A DNA stretch of 64,000 nt from Pseudomonas sp. R76 (lineage in GTDB: Bacteria; Pseudomonadota; Gammaproteobacteria; Pseudomonadales; Pseudomonadaceae), in NCBI RefSeq assembly GCF_009834565.1, contig NZ_CP019428.1:2232001-2296000 (forward strand). The letters run 5' to 3'. A program made the position numbers and the translations under genes. This document shows positions 58,927 to 64,000 of this stretch, piece by piece. The notes below the pieces were generated by a model, which did no database searches, was not told where the DNA came from, and saw nothing but the letters and a program-made list of their open reading frames with translations. Every line of letters starts with the position of its first letter. The first letter of the stretch is position 1.

Positions 58927-58983
58927 ATGTACGATCTAAACACCGCTGCGACCTCCGATGGCCAGGGCTCTTCGATCCGATGA
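58927..58983 (+). CDS. 18-residue ORF translationally coupled to the DUF4892 gene
   Basis: A very short ORF encoding MYDLNTAATSDGQGSSIR. It has a strong ribosome-binding site (AAAGGGAG, six bases before ATG) and its stop overlaps the start of the next gene by four bases (ATGA at 58980). The next gene lacks a Shine-Dalgarno of its own, so this ORF probably delivers ribosomes to it. No hydrophobic or signal character; whether the peptide itself has a role is unknown. Confidence 0.6.
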   Translation: MYDLNTAATSDGQGSSIR

Positions 58984-59798
58984 GCCTGCGTAAAGGATGT
59001 ATCCGTGCCCTCGGGCTGTGCTGCTTCAGCCCCTTGGTGTTCGCCGCCGACGTGCCGGGCAGCCAGGATTTACCTGCCGTGTCCCGCCAGGTCGATGCGC
59101 AAATCGTCGATTACCGCCCCGCTGAGGAAAAGGAACGCATCTACCCCATGGGCGCGATCCGCAAGATCAGCGGCCAACTGCGTTACGAAGGCCAAGCCAC
59201 CGCGCGTGGCCAAACCACCGCGATTACCTATGAATTACCCGCCGAACACACCTCCAGCGCCGCGTTTACCGCGACGCGTGAAGCGTTGCAGGCCAAGGGC
59301 GCGCAGCTGTTGTTCTGGTGCCAGGCCCGTGATTGCGGTGAAAGCAGCCTGTGGGCCAATGAAGTGTTCGGCAACGCCAAGCTGGTCGGCGCCGATGGTC
59401 AGCAGGAATACCTGTTGTTGCGCCTGGCAGCACCGCAAGACAACTCCCTGGTGGCGCTGTACGGCATCACCCGTGGCAACCGCCGCGCCTATCTGCATGT
59501 GGAACAACTCGACGCCAGCGCGCCGCTGGGCGACTTGGTGCCTACGTCTGCCACTTTGCTGCGCGAGTTGAAAAGCACCGGCGAGCTGGACTTTCCGGCA
59601 CTCGGCGCCGAACCCGACGCCACCTGGCTGACCTTGATTTCCCGTGGCCTGAACCTCGACGCCACCTTGCGCGTCAGCTTGACCGGGCCGAGCGCCGAAG
59701 CCTGGCGCCAGGGCCTGATCGACAGCGGTGTACGCGCCGCACGCCTGGAAACCGGCACCGGCGACGCTAAAGGTTTGCACCTGCATCTGATACGCTGA
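58980..59798 (+). CDS. DUF4892 family exported protein
   Basis: A 272-residue protein with a signal peptide (CCFSPLVFAA-D) and the DUF4892 signature LLFWCQARDCGESSLWANEVF, in which two cysteines five apart may form a disulfide. The C-terminal half has a weak OmpA-like-domain appearance in some relatives, but I cannot confirm that here. Function unknown; periplasmic or outer-membrane location is likely. Translation appears coupled to the tiny ORF upstream. Confidence 0.85.
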   Translation: MSLRKGCIRALGLCCFSPLVFAADVPGSQDLPAVSRQVDAQIVDYRPAEEKERIYPMGAIRKISGQLRYEGQATARGQTTAITYELPAEHTSSAAFTATREALQAKGAQLLFWCQARDCGESSLWANEVFGNAKLVGADGQQEYLLLRLAAPQDNSLVALYGITRGNRRAYLHVEQLDASAPLGDLVPTSATLLRELKSTGELDFPALGAEPDATWLTLISRGLNLDATLRVSLTGPSAEAWRQGLIDSGVRAARLETGTGDAKGLHLHLIR

Positions 59799-59870
59799 CC
59801 GTTACAAGGCGAACGGACCCGCGCCGTTCGCCTAAGCTCTCTTCCTACAGCCTTCTTTTCGAGATACCCG

Positions 59871-60932
59871 ATGCTCAATAACGATCGCCTACTGGTGCAA
59901 ATCCTGCTGCTGGTGCTGTTTGGTGCCAGCTTCTGGGTCATGGCGCCATTCTGGTCGGCGCTGTTCTGGGGCGCAGTGCTGGCGTTTGCCAGCTGGCCGC
60001 TGATGCGCTTGCTGACCCGCTGGCTGGGTGGCCGCGAATCCCTGGCGGCGGGCATCCTGACCTTGGGCTGGATGTTGCTGGTGGCGGTGCCGCTGGTGTG
60101 GCTGGGGTTCAACCTGGCCGACCACGTGCGTGACGCCGTGGGCCTGATCAAGGATATCCAGGTCGACGGCCTGCCGGCTGCGCCGACCTGGCTGGGCTCG
60201 ATTCCGCTGGTTGGCGAGCGCCTGGTGGCGACGTGGGACAGCATCGACCAACAGGGCGCGGCGTTGATGGTCAGCATCAAGCCGTACCTGGGCCAGGTCG
60301 GCAACTGGCTGCTGGCGCGCAGTGCGCAGATCGGCGGCGGTATCCTGGAACTGACCCTGAGCCTGGTGTTTGTGTTCTTCTTCTACCGCGACGGCCCGCG
60401 TCTGGCGACCTTTGTGCACCGCCTGTTGGAACGCCTGATCGGTGACCGCGCCGGTTACTACATCGAACTGGTGGCCGGCACCGTACAACGGGTGGTTAAC
60501 GGTGTGATTGGTACGGCGGCGGCCCAGGCGCTGCTGGCGCTGATCGGTTTCCTGATCGCCGGCGTGCCGGGCGCGCTGGTGCTGGGTATTGTCACCTTCC
60601 TGCTCAGCCTGATCCCGATGGGTCCGCCGCTGGTGTGGATCCCGGCCACGGCCTGGCTGGCCTGGAAGGGCGATTACACCTACGCGGTGTTCCTTGGTGT
60701 GTGGGGCACGTTCATCATCAGCGGCGTCGACAACGTGCTCAAGCCATACCTGATCAGCCGGGGCGGCAACTTGCCGCTGGTGATTGTGCTGTTGGGCGTG
60801 TTTGGCGGCTTGATCGCCTTTGGTTTCATCGGCCTGTTTATCGGCCCGACCTTGTTGGCGGTGGCCTACAGCCTGTTGACGGATTGGAGTGCAACCCAGG
60901 CTCAGGTTCGGCGCGAAGACAAACCCCTTTAA
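59871..60932 (+). CDS. AI-2E family transporter (PerM/YdiK type)
   Basis: A 353-residue inner-membrane protein with about eight TM helices: pairs near 10-50 and 60-85, a long amphipathic stretch (90-145), then helices near 150-180 and 205-340. PF01594 features include FFFYRDGPRL and the LGIVTFLLSLIPMGPPLVWIPA segment. Family members have been linked to AI-2 export, sodium/proton exchange or unknown transport, so the substrate is open. It is convergent with the sensor kinase gene and overlaps its end by four bases. Confidence 0.9.
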   Translation: MLNNDRLLVQILLLVLFGASFWVMAPFWSALFWGAVLAFASWPLMRLLTRWLGGRESLAAGILTLGWMLLVAVPLVWLGFNLADHVRDAVGLIKDIQVDGLPAAPTWLGSIPLVGERLVATWDSIDQQGAALMVSIKPYLGQVGNWLLARSAQIGGGILELTLSLVFVFFFYRDGPRLATFVHRLLERLIGDRAGYYIELVAGTVQRVVNGVIGTAAAQALLALIGFLIAGVPGALVLGIVTFLLSLIPMGPPLVWIPATAWLAWKGDYTYAVFLGVWGTFIISGVDNVLKPYLISRGGNLPLVIVLLGVFGGLIAFGFIGLFIGPTLLAVAYSLLTDWSATQAQVRREDKPL

Positions 60933-61963
60933 GCCCTCGGCAACCACATCACGGCGGTCAAGCCGCCGCCCGGGGTTTCTTCCAGGCTCAGGTGCCCGCC
61001 GAGACGCTCCACGGCCTCCTTGGAAATCGTCATGCCGAGGCCGACGCCGCCGGAGTTGCGGTTACGCGAGCCTTCCAGGCGAAAGAAGGGTTCGAACACC
61101 GCCTCACGCTTATCCGGCGCAATGCCGGGGCCATGGTCGATCACCCGAATAACCAGCGCCCCACGGCTGTCAGCCAACTCAACACGCGCGGTTCCGGCAT
61201 AACGCAGGGCGTTGTCGATCAAGTTGTTCAGGCAGGAACGCAGCGCCATCGGTTGCACCTGCAACGGCGCGCAGGTGCCGGAGAACTGCACATCAGAGCC
61301 CTGGTCCTGGGCGTTTTCGCTCAGGGATTCGACCAGCGCCTGCACGTCGAGCCAATGCCGCGTTTCGCTGGTGCGCTGTTCATGCAGGTAGCTGAGGGTG
61401 GCGTCGAGCATGCCGATCATGTCGTCCAGGTCCTGGCGCATCTGGCCTTGCAGTTTGGTGTCTTCGATCTGTTCCAGGCGCAGCTTGAGGCGCGACAGCG
61501 GGGTGCGCAGGTCATGGGACACCGCGCCAAGCATGCGCGCGCGCTGGCTGACTTGTTCGCGGATGCGCTTTTGCATCAGGTTGAACGTTGACGCTGCCTG
61601 GCGCGCCTCCCGTGGCCCGGACTCATTCAGCGGCGGGCTGTCGAGGTCGAGGCTCAGGCGTTCGGCGGCCGCACTCAGGCGCTGTATCGGCCGGCTCAGC
61701 AGTTTGGCGCCGTACCAGGCGGCGATGATCAGCGAAATAAACTGAAAGGTCAGCGGCACCACCGGGCCACCAAACCAGGAGCGATGATGCCGGGGCAGGG
61801 GCTTCATAGTGCCGTCCGGCTGCTCGACGAAGGTTTCCTGCGGCGGCTGTGGCGGTGGGCCGTAATGGTGAAACCAGAAGAACGCCAGCGCATGGGCCAG
61901 CACAATAGCCACCAGCAATACGCCGAACAGCCTGCCGAACAGCGTATTGAAGGCGTTGCGCAT
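60929..61963 (-). CDS. Two-component sensor histidine kinase (EnvZ-like layout)
   Basis: A 344-residue kinase: TM1 (11-30), a short Pro-rich periplasmic segment (31-64), TM2 (65-85), HAMP (86-140), HisKA with His149 in AVSHDLRTPLSRL, and HATPase_c with NLIDNALRYA, DHGPGIAP and GGVGLGMTISK. The periplasmic part is too small for a classical ligand domain, so it may sense the membrane or respond through HAMP. Its start overlaps the stop of the response regulator gene by one base, giving a regulator-kinase operon. Confidence 0.93.
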   Translation of the reverse strand: MRNAFNTLFGRLFGVLLVAIVLAHALAFFWFHHYGPPPQPPQETFVEQPDGTMKPLPRHHRSWFGGPVVPLTFQFISLIIAAWYGAKLLSRPIQRLSAAAERLSLDLDSPPLNESGPREARQAASTFNLMQKRIREQVSQRARMLGAVSHDLRTPLSRLKLRLEQIEDTKLQGQMRQDLDDMIGMLDATLSYLHEQRTSETRHWLDVQALVESLSENAQDQGSDVQFSGTCAPLQVQPMALRSCLNNLIDNALRYAGTARVELADSRGALVIRVIDHGPGIAPDKREAVFEPFFRLEGSRNRNSGGVGLGMTISKEAVERLGGHLSLEETPGGGLTAVMWLPRA

Positions 61964-62739
61964 CAGCCGATATCCCGGGCGTCGAACAGGTAGCCTTCGC
62001 CGCGCACGGTTTTGATCAGCTGCGGTGCTTTCGGGTCATCTCCCAGTTTCTGGCGCAGGCGCGACACCAGCAAGTCGATGCTGCGATCAAACGCTTCGAT
62101 GGAGCGGCCACGGGCGGCATCCAGCAATTGCTCGCGGCTCAGCACGCGGCGCGGGCGTTCGATAAACACCCACAGCAACCGAAACTCGGCATTCGACAGC
62201 GGCACCACCAGGCCATCGTCCGCGACCAGCTGGCGCAGCACGCTGTTGAGGCGCCAGTTGTCGAAACGGATGTTGGCGCGCTGCTCGGTACGGTCATCGC
62301 GCACCCGGCGCAGGATGGTCTGGATACGTGCCACCAGCTCGCGCGGTTCGAAGGGTTTGGACATGTAATCATCGGCGCCCAGCTCCAGGCCGATGATGCG
62401 GTCGGTGGGTTCGCAGCGCGCGGTGAGCATCAGGATCGGGATGTCCGACTCGGTGCGCAGCCAGCGGCACAGCGACAGGCCGTCTTCGCCCGGCAGCATC
62501 AGGTCGAGCACCACCACATCAAAGGTTTCGGCTTGCATGGCCGTGCGCATGGCCGTGCGCATGGCCGTGCCGTCGGTGACGCCGATGGCGAGAATATTGA
62601 AGCGGGCCAGGTAGTCGATCAGCAGTTCACGGATCGGCAGGTCGTCATCGACGATCAACGCGCGGGTGTTCCAGCGCTTGTCTTCGGCGATCACCGCGCC
62701 TTTTTGCTCTTCGTTTACAGAGACGGTAGGGGTATGCAT
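61963..62739 (-). CDS. OmpR-family response regulator
   Basis: A regulator of about 258 residues: receiver domain with acidic D31-D33, phosphorylated D79 in VVLDLMLPGEDG and Lys in YMSKPFEP, then a winged-helix DNA-binding domain with SIDLLVSRLRQKLGDD and the VRGEGYLF motif. A 12-base tandem repeat (about 62535-62570) encodes TAMRTAMRTAMQ before the phosphorylation site and makes this region four residues longer than in OmpR. The start is uncertain; 62739 (MHTPTVSVNEEQ) is chosen, but the frame is open to 62880. The kinase gene follows directly. Confidence 0.92.
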   Translation of the reverse strand: MHTPTVSVNEEQKGAVIAEDKRWNTRALIVDDDLPIRELLIDYLARFNILAIGVTDGTAMRTAMRTAMQAETFDVVVLDLMLPGEDGLSLCRWLRTESDIPILMLTARCEPTDRIIGLELGADDYMSKPFEPRELVARIQTILRRVRDDRTEQRANIRFDNWRLNSVLRQLVADDGLVVPLSNAEFRLLWVFIERPRRVLSREQLLDAARGRSIEAFDRSIDLLVSRLRQKLGDDPKAPQLIKTVRGEGYLFDARDIG

Positions 62740-62999
62740 AGTGCGATCATCTGCCTGGTTGTTGCTGTCAGCATAGGCGCCCAGCTCCATGGCTGGAAGT
62801 GCTGGACGGGCGGTCATGTGCGCGAGGCTAGACGCGGGGCGTGTTGAGGGCATGTCGGGAATGTATCGGCCCTGACACAATTGCGTGAAATGCCGGGTTT
62901 GGCGGCGCTTAATCAGTATTTACCGATCATCGGATCCCGCAACGGCGCCGCTTGCGCTACAATCCGCGCCGATTTCGACTTGCCTGAGAGCCCATTCCA

Positions 63000-63698
63000 A
63001 TGTCCGTTTGCCAGACGCCTATCATCGTCGCCCTGGATTACCCCACTCGTGACGCCGCACTGAAGCTGGCTGACCAGTTGGACCCCGCGCTTTGCCGGGT
63101 CAAAGTCGGCAAGGAACTGTTCACCAGTTGCGCCGCCGAAATCGTCGGCACCTTGCGTGACAAAGGCTTCGAAGTATTTCTCGACCTGAAATTCCACGAC
63201 ATCCCCAACACCACTGCCATGGCGGTTAAAGCCGCTGCGGAAATGGGCGTGTGGATGGTCAACGTGCATTGCTCCGGTGGCCTGCGCATGATGAGCGCCT
63301 GCCGCGAAGTGCTGGAGCAGCGCAACGGCCCCAAACCGCTGCTGATTGGGGTGACCGTGCTGACCAGCATGGAGCGCGAAGACCTGGCCGGCATCGGCCT
63401 GGATATCGAGCCTCAGGAGCAGGTTTTGCGTTTGGCCGCGTTGGCGCAGAAAGCTGGCCTGGATGGCCTGGTCTGCTCGGCACTGGAAGCCCAGGCGCTG
63501 AAGACTGCGCACCCGTCGCTGCAGCTGGTGACTCCAGGGATTCGCCCGGCGGGCAGCGCGCAGGATGACCAGCGCCGCATCCTGACCCCGCGTCAGGCCC
63601 TGGACGCAGGTTCGGATTACCTGGTGATCGGTCGCCCGATCAGCCAGGCGGCCGATCCGGCGAAAGCGTTGGCAGCTGTCGTCGCCGAAATCGCCTGA
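63000..63698 (+). CDS. pyrF: Orotidine 5'-phosphate decarboxylase
   Basis: PyrF, 232 residues, the last step of UMP synthesis. The catalytic Asp-Lys-Asp set is D62, K64 and D67 in [12 protein letters not shown]; the phosphate loop is in VTPGIRPAG and GRPISQA. The start at 63000 gives the canonical N terminus with the first strand PIIVALD. A palindromic repeat begins two bases after the stop. Confidence 0.97.
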   Translation: MSVCQTPIIVALDYPTRDAALKLADQLDPALCRVKVGKELFTSCAAEIVGTLRDKGFEVFLDLKFHDIPNTTAMAVKAAAEMGVWMVNVHCSGGLRMMSACREVLEQRNGPKPLLIGVTVLTSMEREDLAGIGLDIEPQEQVLRLAALAQKAGLDGLVCSALEAQALKTAHPSLQLVTPGIRPAGSAQDDQRRILTPRQALDAGSDYLVIGRPISQAADPAKALAAVVAEIA

Positions 63699-63699
63699 C

Positions 63700-63806
63700 G
63701 ATCGTTCCCACGCTCCGCGTGGGAATGCCTCTTGTGACGCTCCGCGTCACGCTTTGGGACGCAGAGCGTCCTGGGCAGCATTCCCACGCAGAGCGTGGGA
63801 ACGATC
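63700..63806. repeat. Four-hairpin palindromic repeat (GTTCCCACGC element), copy 3
   Basis: Same family as 20514 and 40706 but in the opposite orientation: the GTGACGC hairpin comes first and the GGACGC hairpin second. Ends GATCGTTCCCACGC and GCGTGGGAACGATC are complete. It fills the space between two convergent genes. Confidence 0.85.
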
Positions 63807-63813
63807 TCATCTG

Positions 63814-64000
63814 TCAGCTGACTTTTAGAATCAGCTTCCCAAAGTTCTCACCGTTGAACAGCCTCATCAGCGTCTCCGGGAACGTCTCCAGCCCCTCGAC
63901 AATGTCTTCCTTGCTCTTGAGCTTGCCCTGCGCCATCCAGCCGGCCATCTCTTGCCCGGCCGCGGCAAAATTCGCCGCATGGTCCATCACCACAAAGCCT
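63814..64000 (-). CDS. NADP-dependent oxidoreductase (C-terminal part)
   Basis: The last 61 residues of a medium-chain dehydrogenase/reductase of the NADP-dependent (leukotriene B4 dehydrogenase / CurA-like) type; the gene continues past the window edge. Visible are [31 protein letters not shown] and the C-terminal [14 protein letters not shown], which are typical of this family. Such enzymes reduce the double bond of alpha,beta-unsaturated ketones or aldehydes and do not need zinc. Confidence 0.85.
   Translation of the reverse strand, partial: GFVVMDHAANFAAAGQEMAGWMAQGKLKSKEDIVEGLETFPETLMRLFNGENFGKLILKVS

Noticed and set aside
58927..58983. Treating the tiny ORF as the true N terminus of the DUF4892 protein by frameshift
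   Set aside because: The downstream start already gives a complete signal peptide, and the ATGA overlap is the usual sign of coupling, not of a frameshift.

Overview
This window looks like chromosomal DNA of a Pseudomonas from the P. fluorescens group. The coding is GC-rich and dense. It carries the Pseudomonas RND operon muxABC-opmB, the Pseudomonas gene order gltA / sdhCDAB-sucAB-lpdG-sucCD-brnQ / htpG / chemoreceptor-fabB-fabA-hybrid kinase-TonB receptor-gpsA, and many REP/REPIN sequences of the type known from P. fluorescens. No phage, transposase, integrase, CRISPR, rRNA or tRNA was recognised. Species assignment is inference from gene content.

Layout. 1-7954: end of muxA, then muxB, muxC and opmB, a tripartite drug-efflux operon. 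7955-8532: a REP followed by a structured repeat. 8533-15307: DUF808 membrane protein, a small membrane protein, a FUSC exporter, a DUF805 protein, then mlaA with an overlapping alpha/beta-hydrolase gene, and another small membrane protein. 15406-18143: a membrane-anchored GH17 glucan enzyme and an orphan quaternary-amine binding protein. 18430-20396: yjcH-actP acetate uptake. 20709-33748: citrate synthase diverging from a ten-gene TCA block (sdhCDAB, sucAB, lpdG, sucCD). 34179-36826: branched-chain amino-acid carrier, DUF599 protein and a small lipoprotein. 36985-43341: two thioesterases, htpG with a heat-shock promoter, dienelactone hydrolase, pirin, OsmC protein and a periplasmic amidohydrolase. 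43440-46993: chemoreceptor and the unsaturated fatty-acid pair fabA-fabB. 47243-52192: a three-gene sensory operon (TonB receptor, periplasmic binding protein, hybrid histidine kinase). 52388-54217: gpsA, DUF4389 and sixA. 54218-55001: REPs and a second copy of the structured repeat. 55002-60932: acyl-CoA ligase, thioesterase, two alpha/beta hydrolases, a tiny ORF coupled to a DUF4892 gene, and an AI-2E-type transporter. 60929-64000: two-component system, pyrF, and the end of an NADP-dependent oxidoreductase.

How it works together. The core is central carbon metabolism: acetate uptake feeds citrate synthase and the succinate half of the TCA cycle. Around it lie envelope functions (efflux, MlaA lipid transport, fatty-acid desaturation), stress genes and signalling genes.

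Most notable. Two intergenic copies (about 8098-8447 and 54520-54836) of one repeat have diverged in sequence while keeping the same paired architecture: small hairpins, a three-way junction of two hairpins inside a 14-18 bp stem, and a tail of GATCAA hexamers. Compensatory changes in several stems argue that the fold itself is selected. Each copy follows a single REP at similar spacing. Read from the minus strand, the loops of the two junction hairpins all carry GGA, three of four as ANGGAT hexaloops, which resembles the site bound by CsrA/RsmA-family proteins. I cannot tell from this window whether the family has already been described.
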